From positions 1,674,001-1,738,000 of the forward strand of contig NZ_CP080376.1 in assembly GCF_019443405.1 (NCBI RefSeq): a stretch of 64,000 bases of DNA, in the 5' to 3' direction. The position numbers and the translations under genes are program-made. Positions 16,411 through 24,418 of this stretch are shown here, piece by piece (the first letter of the stretch is position 1; every line of letters starts with the position of its first letter). The stretch is from Brevundimonas sp. PAMC22021 (GTDB lineage Bacteria > Pseudomonadota > Alphaproteobacteria > Caulobacterales > Caulobacteraceae). Below the pieces are notes generated by a model. That model made no database searches. It saw nothing but the letters and a program-made list of their open reading frames with translations, and was not told the origin of the DNA.

Positions 16411-16996
16411 GCGCCGCCTGGCTGACCGACCGCGCCAGCCAGGTGGGCAGACGCGGTCCGACGGACACCAGTTCGCCGAAGGCGGCGGGTCCCAGCTTTC
16501 GCTTCAGGGTCTCCAGCGCCGTCGGGGCCTTCTCCGGCCCCAGCCAGGCCAGGGCGCGAACCGCTTCGCCGGCCGGACGATCAGCCAGGAGCAGCTGCCA
16601 TGCCGGCGCATGTTTGAACTCCACCGTCTGCTTGCCAACGTTGAGGAGCCGGCTCTTGCCGTTGGTCAGATAGACCATGCGGATCGGCACCTGGGTGGTC
16701 AGGCCCAGGGCGTTGGCCGCCGCCGCCCCGTTGGAGGCGACGACCTCGCCGCGCTGCTCGCTCACCGCGCGCACGACCGTTTCCACCGAAGGCGTCCGCG
16801 ATCCGAAGCGGCTTTCCAGCGGACGCATGTAGACGCCGCGCCCGGCGCGCACGAGCCGCCCCCGTCGCACGAGGCGCGACAGGGCCTGATCCACCGCCGC
16901 GCGGCTGCCCAGATGGAGCAGCCCCTTGGCGGCGACCGGCGCGCCCTCCGGCAGGGCCCGGACGCGCTCCATGATCTGTTCAGCAAGGACTTGCAT
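16403..16996 (-). CDS. AbiEi-type antitoxin/repressor (DUF6088-like)
   Basis: 197 aa from the ATG at 16996. The N-terminus is a winged helix (GAPVAAKGLLHLGSRAAVDQ, LSRLVRRGRLVRAGRGVYMR), followed by a domain with VVASNGAAAANALGLTTQVP and YLTNGKSRLLNVG, typical of the transcriptional-regulator antitoxins that precede AbiEii toxins. It should neutralise the toxin effect and repress its own promoter. A perfect inverted repeat lies just upstream at 17007-17036. The open frame continues 25 codons further upstream, but that part overlaps the repeat and is unlikely to be coding. Confidence 0.85.
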   Translation of the reverse strand: MQVLAEQIMERVRALPEGAPVAAKGLLHLGSRAAVDQALSRLVRRGRLVRAGRGVYMRPLESRFGSRTPSVETVVRAVSEQRGEVVASNGAAAANALGLTTQVPIRMVYLTNGKSRLLNVGKQTVEFKHAPAWQLLLADRPAGEAVRALAWLGPEKAPTALETLKRKLGPAAFGELVSVGPRLPTWLARSVSQAAHV

Positions 16997-17006
16997 GATC
17001 GTCTCC

Positions 17007-17036
17007 GTGTCAGAAATATAGTTCTGTTTCTGACAC
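17007..17036 (-). promoter_or_regulatory. Putative AbiEi operator (10-bp inverted repeat)
   Basis: GTGTCAGAAA at 17007-17016 and its exact reverse complement TTTCTGACAC at 17027-17036 are separated by 10 bp of AT-rich sequence. The site ends 11 bp before the abiEi start codon, where a promoter is expected. AbiEi proteins are known to bind inverted repeats in their own promoters, so autoregulation here is a direct prediction. Confidence 0.65.
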
Positions 17037-17067
17037 TCCGCAACCGGGCCCGTGGAGTCGCGCCGCT

Positions 17068-18060
17068 TCATCGGCTTCGCTCTCGCCCGGTCGAGCGATC
17101 GACGCCTGCGTCCCTCAAGGCCTGGTCGCGCGTCTTCGGCCCGGGCCGGTCCCGCACGAACCGCTCCACCACCAGGGCCAGGGTGCGATCCGCCAGCCGA
17201 TCGGACCGACCCAGTCGAACCGCTTCCGCGACCAGAGCGCGCCGCATCGCCAGTTCACGCGCCTGAATTGCCTCCAGCCACGGTCCCTCCCCGCCGTCGC
17301 CCCGGAGCGCGTCGCGGTAGGCGGCGGCGAGCGTCTCGGGCAGATCGCCCTTCCCCGCCACGAACCGCTCCCGCATCTTGCGGATCGGCGTCCGCTCCGC
17401 CTTTCGGGTCACGCCGCGCGTCCGCCGCGGGGTGGCCTCCGCCTCGATGGACCGGTCGCGCAGCGCCCGGGCGAAGCCCTCGCGCCAGATCTGCAGGTCG
17501 GCCTTGCGCGGATTCAGCCGCTCGCCCTCGCGTCCCAGCCGGCGCACCGTCAGATGCACGTGCGGGTGCCGTCCCTCGTCGTGCAGGGCGAAGACATAGG
17601 GGAAGCGCTCGCCGAAGGTCTCGGCCGCGAACGCCCGGGCGGCGTCATGCAGACGCGCCGCGTCGGTGCCGGCCGGCATGCTGAGCACGATCGACAGGGA
17701 GATCGAGGCGTCGCGCCTGCGTCCCGGCTCCATCGCGAATTCCTCGGCCCAGGCGCGGGCGAGCGCATGCACCTCGGCGCGCCCGTCCAGCCGCTCCCCG
17801 TCCGGCCCGTCCAGAGCCAGGGCGCCGTTGCGGCTGATGTAGTCGAGATGCGCTTTCAGATGGCCGCCGTCCCGGGTTCGGCCCGTCACCTTGACCATCA
17901 CCTCCGGCGCCCGGCGCGCGACGCGGACGAAACGCGCGGCTGGATCCTGATCCCTGTTCCGAGGCGACTGAAGCACCGCCGGCGTGATCCGCGCGCGGCG
18001 CGGATCGACCGGCGGCCGCAAGGCTTCCTCGAACCCGCGCGGCGAGCGGAAGTCGCTCAC
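17068..18060 (-). CDS. MOBP/VirD2-like relaxase
   Basis: 330 aa from a GTG at 18060 that overlaps the mobC stop (a TTG at 18075 is possible). HLKAHLDYISRNGALALDG and the histidine triad HDEGRHPHVHLTVRRLG are motifs of the MobA/VirD2 relaxase domain, and ISLSIVLSMPAGTDAARLHDA is the usual strand before motif III. It should nick oriT and stay on the 5' end of the transferred strand. The catalytic tyrosine is not obvious in the short N-terminus, where none is visible upstream of residue 60; Tyr in LDYISRNG is the best candidate. The protein is shorter than TraI-type relaxases and lacks a C-terminal LPD7 domain. Confidence 0.82.
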   Translation of the reverse strand: MSDFRSPRGFEEALRPPVDPRRARITPAVLQSPRNRDQDPAARFVRVARRAPEVMVKVTGRTRDGGHLKAHLDYISRNGALALDGPDGERLDGRAEVHALARAWAEEFAMEPGRRRDASISLSIVLSMPAGTDAARLHDAARAFAAETFGERFPYVFALHDEGRHPHVHLTVRRLGREGERLNPRKADLQIWREGFARALRDRSIEAEATPRRTRGVTRKAERTPIRKMRERFVAGKGDLPETLAAAYRDALRGDGGEGPWLEAIQARELAMRRALVAEAVRLGRSDRLADRTLALVVERFVRDRPGPKTRDQALRDAGVDRSTGRERSR

Positions 18061-18578
18061 GGCCGCCCGGCCCAATAGGACAGGTTGCCGTCAAAGGCCT
18101 CGCCGAGCGCTTCCACCCAGGCCGCGATCTCAGCCTGAAAGGCGCCGAGCTGGGCCATCTCCAGATCGAGCACCTGCCCCTCCATCACCGCCGTGTTCAG
18201 GGCGCGGGCGATCTGGTTGATGTTCACGCCGATGCGCCGCAGCTCGCGCCGCACCTCGATCAGCGCCAAGGCCTCGGGACGGCTGAACTGCGGACGATCC
18301 CGCAACCGCCGCCGGATGAGCGCGACACTCCATTGGGTTCGCGACAGCCCGACGGCGGCGGCCTCGGCCTCCAGGAGACGCAGGTCGGTCTCGCCGAGGC
18401 GCAGGGTCAGCTTGCCCGACCTGGGCGCGCTGACCGCCTCCGGCGGCGCCGGAAAGGACGCCTGCGCAGCCCCCTCCATGAGCCGGCGAAGCAAGCGCGA
18501 GCGCCCGCCCTGCCCCGCCGCCGCGGCGTCGAACCGGCGGATCAGATCGGGCGAGACGCGAAGGGTGAGGCGGTCCAT
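18057..18578 (-). CDS. mobC: MobC-family relaxosome accessory protein
   Basis: 173 aa. The N-terminus resembles a ribbon-helix-helix DNA-binding unit (DRLTLRVSPDLIRRFDAAAA), and the C-terminal part carries the MobC motif RRELRRIGVNINQIARALN. MobC proteins help melt oriT and position the relaxase. The gene lies directly between the predicted nic site and the relaxase gene and overlaps the latter by 4 nt, the usual arrangement. Confidence 0.88.
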   Translation of the reverse strand: MDRLTLRVSPDLIRRFDAAAAGQGGRSRLLRRLMEGAAQASFPAPPEAVSAPRSGKLTLRLGETDLRLLEAEAAAVGLSRTQWSVALIRRRLRDRPQFSRPEALALIEVRRELRRIGVNINQIARALNTAVMEGQVLDLEMAQLGAFQAEIAAWVEALGEAFDGNLSYWAGRP

Positions 18579-18614
18579 CGGGAGGTGGGTCTGTCAGACG
18601 TTGCCGGCGCAAAG

Positions 18615-18626
18615 CCTATCCTGCCC
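18615..18626 (+). other. Predicted oriT nic site (RP4/VirD2-type)
   Basis: The plus strand reads CCTATCCTGCCC, identical to the nic core of the IncP plasmid RP4 (ATCCTG cut before C). Cleavage would fall between 18623 and 18624. The site is 37 bp upstream of mobC, exactly where oriT is expected. The transferred strand would then run rightwards, so the mob genes would enter the recipient last. The match is by memory of the RP4 sequence. Confidence 0.7.
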
Positions 18627-18766
18627 TTGACCGTCACCCCCCTCGCCCCGTAGGCCTCCGGTGCTGCACGTCCTCCCCTCGGCGACCGCTGCACGGCCGC
18701 TCGCCCGCCGTCCTGTCGGACGCCCCAGCCGGACGGATCATGAGGAGGGAAGCGGCCTCGGAGGCA

Positions 18767-18792
18767 GACGCCCGCGCTTTCGCGCGGGCGTC
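18767..18792. other. Strong hairpin near oriT
   Basis: GACGCCCGCGC (18767-18777) pairs with its reverse complement (18782-18792) around a TTTC loop. No T-run follows on either strand, so it is a poor rho-independent terminator. It lies between the nic site and a small cysteine-rich gene and could be part of the oriT structure or an mRNA end structure. Confidence 0.5.
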
Positions 18793-18805
18793 CTCCGTCA
18801 GCGGA

Positions 18806-18952
18806 TCAGCAGCAGGGTCCGCCGTTACAGCAGGCCGCGAGAAGCTCGCAGCAGGAGGCGGCGGCCTTGACCACCGAGTCGGGCGCGGCCGCGAAGGCAG
18901 CCGAGGCCGAGGTCAGCAGCACGAGGGCCGCGAGCGAAAAAGCACGTTTCAT
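18806..18952 (-). CDS. 48-aa exported cysteine-pair peptide
   Basis: Starts at the ATG at 18952. Residues 1-22 form a clear signal peptide (SLAALVLLTSASAAFA). The 26-residue mature part contains three Cys-Cys pairs, SCCELLAACCNGGPCC. This looks like a periplasmic metal-binding peptide. No named family is known to me. Together with the next small exported protein it forms a pair on the minus strand between mobC and ardC, within an element full of metal-resistance genes, so a thiophilic-metal role is reasonable but unproved. Confidence 0.6.
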   Translation of the reverse strand: MKRAFSLAALVLLTSASAAFAAAPDSVVKAAASCCELLAACCNGGPCC

Positions 18953-19001
18953 TGTTGATCTCCATGGATCGGTTTTCTGAGAAAAGGATCGTCGGTGGAG
19001 A

Positions 19002-19334
19002 TCAGGTTCGAGGGGGCGGGTCCTCCGCTTCCGGCTCCACCCCCGCGAGGGCGTCGGCCGGTAAACGATCGTGCACATCGGCGGAGGCCGCTACCGGGAC
19101 GGCCGCGGCGGGCGTCGGAACCAGGCCATGGCAGAGCACGGCGCACAGCCGAGCGCAGCTCATCTTCACGGGATCGCAGGGGGCATCCGGACTGGAGCCG
19201 TCGGCGGGCGCCATCGGCATCGACATGGCCGCGGCCGGAGTCTCCCAGGCCGTGACCGGGCTCGACGCGAACAGCAGGGCGAACACGGCCAGAATGGCCG
19301 GCGCCCAGGCCGCAGTTGTTCGACGTCCGATCAT
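19002..19334 (-). CDS. Small exported protein of unknown function
   Basis: 110 aa from the ATG at 19334. An N-terminal hydrophobic segment (WAPAILAVFALLFASSPVTA) acts as signal peptide or anchor. The mature part has Met-rich AAAMSMPMAP and a cysteine cluster CDPVKMSCARLCAVLCHG, then an acidic, Pro-rich tail. Met and Cys clusters of this kind occur in periplasmic copper-type proteins. It is 49 bp upstream of the 48-aa cysteine-pair peptide on the same strand and may be co-transcribed with it. Function not recognised. Confidence 0.55.
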   Translation of the reverse strand: MIGRRTTAAWAPAILAVFALLFASSPVTAWETPAAAMSMPMAPADGSSPDAPCDPVKMSCARLCAVLCHGLVPTPAAAVPVAASADVHDRLPADALAGVEPEAEDPPPRT

Positions 19335-19434
19335 CAAGCTCAATACGTCCAGCAAGACCCCAAGGTTACAGCGCAGGTGACGCGCGCGCCAGCCATGACC
19401 GGCGCGCGCCCCTGCATCTTTTACGTCCCCGGCG

Positions 19435-20325
19435 TCAGCCGCCCTCGCCGGCCGCATGAAGAAAGTCCACGGCGCGCTGGGCGTGGGCGGCGGCTGAGAA
19501 GATGAATCGCTTGTCGTCGCGCAGCACCTCGAGCCATGAGGCGACATAGGCGGCGTGATCCTCGCGCGGCTCGAGAGCCAGCCCCAGGTCGGCGCAGAGG
19601 AAGGCGGCGCCGATTTCGGCCACCAGTTCTTCCCGGGCGTAGCCGGCGTCTCCATGCCGGCGGCGTCCGAAGTCGCGGTCGAGCCGAGCGGGGTGCCTGG
19701 TCCAGTGCGTCAGCTCGTGGCCCAGCGTCGCGTAGTAGGCTTCCGGATCGCGGAAGCTTTCGAACACCGGCATCTGCACGAAGTCCGGTCCCGGCGCATA
19801 GAAGGCGCAGCCGCCGCCATGACGGACGTCGGCGCCCGTCGCGGCGAAGAACGTCTCGGCCCGGGCGATCCGTTGACCGAGGTTCAGGACCGGCGCGGGC
19901 GCCGGGGCGGACGAGGCCGGGAGACCCTCGATCTGTTCGACGTTGAAGACCGTGTAGGCCTTCAGGAACGGAATGCGTCGGGTCGTCTCCTCCCCGGCGT
20001 CGTCATCGTCGATGCGGACCAGCTGGTCGGCGTAGACGACGGTGGAACCCTTTTCGCCCTTGCGGACATGAGCGCCCAGGGCCAGCGCCTGCCGGAAGGT
20101 CATCCAGGTGGAGGACTGAAAGCCTCGGGCGGCGGCCTCGCCCCACAGCAGGACGACGTTGACGCCGCGGTAAGGCGTGCCGTCGTGCCGGAGGGGTCGG
20201 CTGACGCTTTCGGATGCGGCCCAGGGCTGGCTCCAGGGCCGGACGCCGGCTTCGAGCTGGGCGACGATCTGGTGGGTGATGCGGGTGTAGAGGTCGGGAC
20301 GTGAGGGTTCGTTGGGGCGCGACAT
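19435..20325 (-). CDS. ardC: ArdC-family antirestriction protein
   Basis: 296 aa. The N-terminal ssDNA-binding part has LYTRITHQIVAQLEAGVRPW and YRGVNVVLLWGEAAARGF; the C-terminal zinc-peptidase-like part carries LGHELTHWTRHPARLDRDFG with the HExxH-like HELTH motif. ArdC-type proteins coat incoming single-stranded DNA and help a conjugative element escape host restriction during establishment. It is followed on the same side by a DUF736 gene, a common pairing in alphaproteobacterial plasmids and ICEs. Confidence 0.9.
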   Translation of the reverse strand: MSRPNEPSRPDLYTRITHQIVAQLEAGVRPWSQPWAASESVSRPLRHDGTPYRGVNVVLLWGEAAARGFQSSTWMTFRQALALGAHVRKGEKGSTVVYADQLVRIDDDDAGEETTRRIPFLKAYTVFNVEQIEGLPASSAPAPAPVLNLGQRIARAETFFAATGADVRHGGGCAFYAPGPDFVQMPVFESFRDPEAYYATLGHELTHWTRHPARLDRDFGRRRHGDAGYAREELVAEIGAAFLCADLGLALEPREDHAAYVASWLEVLRDDKRFIFSAAAHAQRAVDFLHAAGEGG

Positions 20326-20393
20326 GGCGGCCTCCTCAAGACGGGATTTGAAGAAGGGGCGGCGGCGCTGTCGTCAGCGCCGCCGCGGCTCGC

Positions 20394-20690
20394 TCAGCGG
20401 GACCAGATCAGGCTGTGTCCGCCATCGATCTCGACCAGCGAGGCGTAGATCGGGGCCGGGAAGCTGGGATCGTCGAGCTTGACCGACAGGTAGTCGCGGT
20501 TCTGCTGGCTCGTTTTCTTCCAGGCCGCGCCGAACTCGGTCTGGCCGGAGAAGATGCGGAAATCAGGAGCCTTGTCGTCGGTCTTGTCATTGGCCCGGAG
20601 TTGGGCCGCCTTGACGTTGAGGGTCAGGGTCTTGATCGAACCGCTGTAGCTGCCGTCCGCTTGCTGGGTGAAGGAACCGATGGTGGCCAT
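20394..20690 (-). CDS. DUF736 family protein
   Basis: 98 aa from the ATG at 20690. [19 protein letters not shown] and [20 protein letters not shown], then [19 protein letters not shown], are the hallmark of DUF736, small proteins frequent on plasmids and ICEs of Rhizobiales, Caulobacterales and Sphingomonadales. Its function is unknown. It precedes ardC by 68 bp on the same strand and probably shares its promoter. Confidence 0.9.
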   Translation of the reverse strand: MATIGSFTQQADGSYSGSIKTLTLNVKAAQLRANDKTDDKAPDFRIFSGQTEFGAAWKKTSQQNRDYLSVKLDDPSFPAPIYASLVEIDGGHSLIWSR

Positions 20691-21264
20691 GGAAGTCTCT
20701 CCTTGCTGATCTCGGGCCACGCCTGCCGCGGCCTCGATGGCGATCGGCGGACCGGAGGCCGGGCGGCCCGCAGGCGAGCACAGGGAGCCCCGCAGCGCAG
20801 CGGAGGACCGGGAGCGCGACTTTCTTGCCTCGCGAGGAAGGCCGTCCGGCCGGGGAAGAAAGTCGCGCGAACGGTTGCGGAAGCCGGACGGGCTTCGGTC
20901 AGATCAGGCCATTGAGAGGCCGCGCAAGGCTTGGCGCGTCGCAGGAGAGACGGCTGGTCACCGCCGCTTAAACCATGCGGCCAATCGCGGCGCTCGTAGG
21001 GATCGTGCCGCCAATGCCGGTGCATCCGCTCCGCCACCAAAGACGTGCCCAGGATTCACCGCTTCCGCGTCGTCGCAGCTGACGCGCGGCATGGCGACGG
21101 GCGCGGCCACGCCTGGCATGAATCTGAGGTGTCTCCTGCTATGAAGGGAACCTGAAGCAACTCCAGCTTCGTTCCCCTTCCGAGCGTTCCGTTCGAGGGA
21201 CAGTCGCGGTGTCGTAAGCCAGCCGGATGAGGCGGCCGGAGCGTGCTCATCGGGAGTCAGAACA
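20691..21264. other. Intergenic region without a convincing gene
   Basis: 574 bp between the DUF736 gene and a decayed gene. Open frames exist on both strands but have arginine-rich, low-complexity translations typical of shadow frames in GC-rich DNA. It presumably holds the promoter of the DUF736-ardC operon near 20,700. No repeat, RNA or att-like motif was recognised. Confidence 0.5.
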
Positions 21265-21618
21265 ATGCGCAACTCCATCAAAATCGCTGGCTGCGGAGAC
21301 AGCCCTCGGCGTCATCGCCGGTCTCGTGGCCACGAGGGTAACCGAGAGGGCGCAGACGGCGCTCTACCAGATCAAGCCGCCGAAAGTACGGGAAGAGGAA
21401 GTGCTGGAGCGACCATGCTCTTGATGATCGACGAAGGTCTGACGCCTGTGTTCGGCTACAGTGCTCCCAATCGAGACAACCCCCTGCTCACCCAGGCTAG
21501 AGGGGTCGCCGGGCACCTTCTCTTTGGCGCCGTCAACGCGGTGGTGACCGAGGCACTGTACCGCCTCGTCCGTCCCAAGGTAGCCGCTACAGAGCGAGCG
21601 CGGAGCATACATCGATGA
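21265..21618 (+). pseudogene. Remnant of a DUF1440-like membrane protein gene
   Basis: A start (MRNSIKIAG) is followed, in a shifted frame, by ALGVIAGLVATRVTERAQTAL and YQIKPPKVREEE. After a stop, yet another frame gives LLMIDEGLTPVFGYSAPNRD and ARGVAGHLLFGAVNAVVTEA. These blocks resemble the beginning and end of DUF1440-type inner-membrane proteins, with the middle deleted and frames broken. At least two disruptions are needed to explain it. It overlaps the start of the oxidoreductase gene by 4 nt, as if once coupled to it. Confidence 0.6.
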
Positions 21619-22961
21619 CCAAACATTATGATCTTGTGGTGATCGGGACCGGGACCGCCGCCATGGTCGGAGCCATGCGGGTTCGCGCTGCTGGTCGCAG
21701 CGTCGCGGTTGTCGATTTTCGTCCCTTTGGAGGCACGTGCGCGCTCCGGGGCTGCGATCCAAAAAAAATGCTGATCAGCGGGGCCAACGCCGTCGATCAT
21801 ACATGGCGGATGCGAGGCAGGGGTGTCGCCGGCGACGCCCGAATTGCTTGGGCCGACCTCATGGCCTTCAAGCGGGGTTTCACCGATCCCGTTCCCCAAA
21901 AGCACCAAGAGCGGTACTCTGAAAGAGGCATCGACACTTTTCATGGACGGGCGCGCCTCACCGGCCGCAACAGCCTTGAGGTGGGCGAGGAAACGCTGGA
22001 GTTTTCGAACCTGCTCATCGCCGCCGGAGCCGAACCCAGGAAACTCGGCATCCCGGGGGAAGAGCATCTGGTCACCAACGAGGGCTTCCTCGAGCTGGGT
22101 GACATGCCAAAGCGCATTGTGCTGGTCGGCGGAGGCTATATCGCGGCCGAGTTCTCCCACATCGCCGCGCGGGCTGGCGCCGAAGTCGTAATCCTCCAGC
22201 GTGGCGAGCGATTGCTTCCCCAGTTCGACCCGGACGTGGTCGGTTGGCTCATGGAAAGCTTTCGCCAACTCGGCGTTGACGTGCGCCTCGAAACGACAGT
22301 CCAGGCGGTCGAGCAGACGCGCGCAGGCTTTCGGGTTCACGCCCAGACGAAGGGGAAAGCCGTCGATGTCCATGCTGATCTGGTCATTCACGCCGCCGGA
22401 CGAGGACCTGCGATCGACGATCTCGGCCTTGACGCCGCCGGGGTCGAGCATGAAGGAGGCCGCCTGAAGCTCAACGAATTTCTGCAGAGCGTTTCCAATC
22501 CAGCCGTCTATGCCGCGGGCGACGCAGCCCAGGTCGGTCCGCCGCTGACCCCCGTGTCCAGCCACGACGCCAAGGTCGTGGCGGCCAACATTTTGAACGG
22601 TAACTCCGAAAGGCCGAACTATCGCGGCGTCCCGAGCGTGGCCTTCACAATCCCGCCTATCGCGGCGGTCGGGCTGACGGAGAGGGAGGCTAAGGATCAG
22701 GGTCTGCTCTACCGAGTCAAAAATCAGAAGGCCTCCGACTGGTTCACAGCACGCGCAGCGGCCGAACCCACCTTCGGCTTCAAGGTCTTGGTCGAGGAAG
22801 GGACGGAACGGGTGTTGGGCGCCCACCTCGTGGGCCCGAACGTGGACGAGGTCATCAATATTTTCGCTTTGGCGATCCGCCATGGACTGACTGCGGATGA
22901 CCTCAAGACCACGATGTTCGCCTATCCGACGGGCGCATCGGATGTGGGCTACATGCTATGA
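21615..22961 (+). CDS. Class I pyridine nucleotide-disulfide oxidoreductase (MerA/glutathione-reductase-like)
   Basis: 448 aa. FAD-binding motif VIGTGTAAMVGAMRVRAAG near the N-terminus, redox site GGTCALRGCDPKKML (Cys pair spaced by four residues), NAD(P)-binding IVLVGGGYIAAEFSHIAARAG, and second FAD motif VYAAGDAA. It lacks the N-terminal metal-binding domain and the C-terminal Cys pair of mercuric reductase. The catalytic His-Pro of glutathione reductase is replaced by Tyr-Pro in FAYPTGASDVGYML. The electron acceptor is therefore unclear; it may be a detoxification reductase. It follows the DUF1440-like remnant. Confidence 0.85.
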   Translation: MTKHYDLVVIGTGTAAMVGAMRVRAAGRSVAVVDFRPFGGTCALRGCDPKKMLISGANAVDHTWRMRGRGVAGDARIAWADLMAFKRGFTDPVPQKHQERYSERGIDTFHGRARLTGRNSLEVGEETLEFSNLLIAAGAEPRKLGIPGEEHLVTNEGFLELGDMPKRIVLVGGGYIAAEFSHIAARAGAEVVILQRGERLLPQFDPDVVGWLMESFRQLGVDVRLETTVQAVEQTRAGFRVHAQTKGKAVDVHADLVIHAAGRGPAIDDLGLDAAGVEHEGGRLKLNEFLQSVSNPAVYAAGDAAQVGPPLTPVSSHDAKVVAANILNGNSERPNYRGVPSVAFTIPPIAAVGLTEREAKDQGLLYRVKNQKASDWFTARAAAEPTFGFKVLVEEGTERVLGAHLVGPNVDEVINIFALAIRHGLTADDLKTTMFAYPTGASDVGYML

Positions 22962-23030
22962 CGCTCAAGCGGTGTCGCGGTAGGTTCATGGCGCCATCCG
23001 CATCGCGGATTGGAGCGAAGGAGGGATCCC

Positions 23031-23267
23031 TTGGAGAGGCAGTCCGACACCATCCAGTTCACGGTGATCCGGGGCGACGGCGACTGGCGGGTGCTTCGCG
23101 ATGGCCGACCCTCAGGGCATTTCGACTTCAGCGTCGACGCCATAGAGTCCGCGCTCGTGAAGGCGACGACGCTGATCGACAAGGGCGAGCAAGTGGAAGT
23201 CTTTGTCCAGGACGCGGCCGGCCAGTTGCGTCAGGTCGATCCGGTCGGCGGGGAAGTGCTCCACTAA
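23031..23267 (+). CDS. DUF2188-like small protein
   Basis: 78 aa. A TTG start at 23031 is chosen because AAGGAGGG lies at 23018-23025 with good spacing; a TTG at 23010 has no such site. The sequence (FTVIRGDGDWRVLRDGRPSG, FDFSVDAIESALVKATTLID, VEVFVQDAAGQLRQV) fits the small DUF2188 fold of two beta strands, a helix and two strands. Function unknown. It lies between the oxidoreductase and the convergent HEPN gene. Confidence 0.7.
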   Translation: MERQSDTIQFTVIRGDGDWRVLRDGRPSGHFDFSVDAIESALVKATTLIDKGEQVEVFVQDAAGQLRQVDPVGGEVLH

Positions 23268-23296
23268 GAGGACGGCGATTCCGACCTCGTCGCCTT

Positions 23297-24418
23297 TTAA
23301 CCCGTCCACTCGAGTGCGAAATCCGGAGTGAGCGCGATCAAGCCTGTTTCGATCTGGTTCCAGGTCAGGCGGAGCGCCTTCAGATCTTCGGGCGTGAACA
23401 GGTGCGCATGGTGCGACGCCGCGCGCAGCTTCCCGGCCTGCTTCAGAAGATCGAACACCGCCTCTGGGTCGTCGAAACCAGCCTCGAAGATCGCCTGGAA
23501 ATGCTCCGGATGGCTCATGATCCGCGCGTAGTGGGTGTAGTCGGCATGGTCGAAAACCTCGCCTCCCCGCTTCTTCCACTTCCCCAGCAAATCCTTGCAG
23601 TCGCACAGCGGCAGGCGCTCGTCCGCCCAGTCCTCACCGTAGGTCTCGGCCATCACGGCATCTAGAATTTCCCTCAAGGTCAGTTCGTAGCGGTGAACCA
23701 GAGTCTTGGCGCGCTTCACATGCGGCGGGGCCGAGTTGGCCTGAAGGCGGGCCTTCAGGCGACGGCGCTTCTCCGCCATCGTCAGGAGACGCCGTCTCGG
23801 CCAGTGCGCAAGCCGCAGTCCCGCCGCGTCTAGGAAACTGCGATAACCGGCCAGATTGGCGAACTGCGGCATCTCCGTGATGGAGAAGGCGCCGACCGCC
23901 TCTCGCACTCCCCGCGTCAGCCGGTCGCTCTCGGCGAACATGTCGGCCATCGCCGAGGCCCGCGCGAAGGCCTCGATCTGGGCGGGTCGCCCGATCGCCA
24001 GGGCGCTCGCGCCAAGACCACTGTCCGACAGTCGGAGGATGCGATCGACGAAACTGTCCGTCGGCGTCCTGAAGCGCTCGAGACCATCCGGCAAGGCGAA
24101 GCCGGCGGACAGTTGCGCGATCCGCTCGGCCTGCTCGATCAGGCCATTCGGAAACGCGGCGCGATAGACGCGGTCCGCGTCGGTCTGAGCCCTCATCAGG
24201 GCGCCGACGCCCTGCATCCGGTCCATGAACGGGTTACGACCCATCGCGGCCAAGGCCAGCGGGGTCTCCAGCTTCATGCGCTCGGCGATGCCGAGCACGC
24301 CGCTGGCCCGCAGCATATCGTGCTGTCGGCGGACGTCCTCAAAGGGATCGGCCATCCGTCTTGCGGCGTCCAGCGTCGCGCGCATGCTGGGCGGGATCAA
24401 ATCACGCGGAAGGGTCAT
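23297..24418 (-). CDS. HEPN-like protein paired with an MNT-HEPN fusion
   Basis: 373 aa from the ATG at 24418, overlapping the upstream gene by 17 nt. The C-terminal third (MSHPEHFQAIFEAGFDDPEA, FDLLKQAGKLRAASHHAHLF, TPEDLKALRLTWNQIETGL) looks like a Swt1-type HEPN domain, with RAASHH supplying an R-x4-H motif that is typical of HEPN RNases. The N-terminal two thirds is helical and unrecognised. Tight coupling to the nucleotidyltransferase gene suggests a toxin-antitoxin or abortive-infection module; which partner is toxic cannot be read from the sequence. Confidence 0.55.
   Translation of the reverse strand: MTLPRDLIPPSMRATLDAARRMADPFEDVRRQHDMLRASGVLGIAERMKLETPLALAAMGRNPFMDRMQGVGALMRAQTDADRVYRAAFPNGLIEQAERIAQLSAGFALPDGLERFRTPTDSFVDRILRLSDSGLGASALAIGRPAQIEAFARASAMADMFAESDRLTRGVREAVGAFSITEMPQFANLAGYRSFLDAAGLRLAHWPRRRLLTMAEKRRRLKARLQANSAPPHVKRAKTLVHRYELTLREILDAVMAETYGEDWADERLPLCDCKDLLGKWKKRGGEVFDHADYTHYARIMSHPEHFQAIFEAGFDDPEAVFDLLKQAGKLRAASHHAHLFTPEDLKALRLTWNQIETGLIALTPDFALEWTG

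Noticed and set aside
20624..21040. Minus-strand open frame upstream of DUF736
   Set aside because: Arginine- and proline-rich without motifs and overlaps the DUF736 gene; no ribosome binding site.
22958..23665. 235-codon plus-strand frame after the oxidoreductase
   Set aside because: It overlaps the better-supported DUF2188-like gene in another frame and the convergent HEPN gene; its composition is that of a shadow frame.
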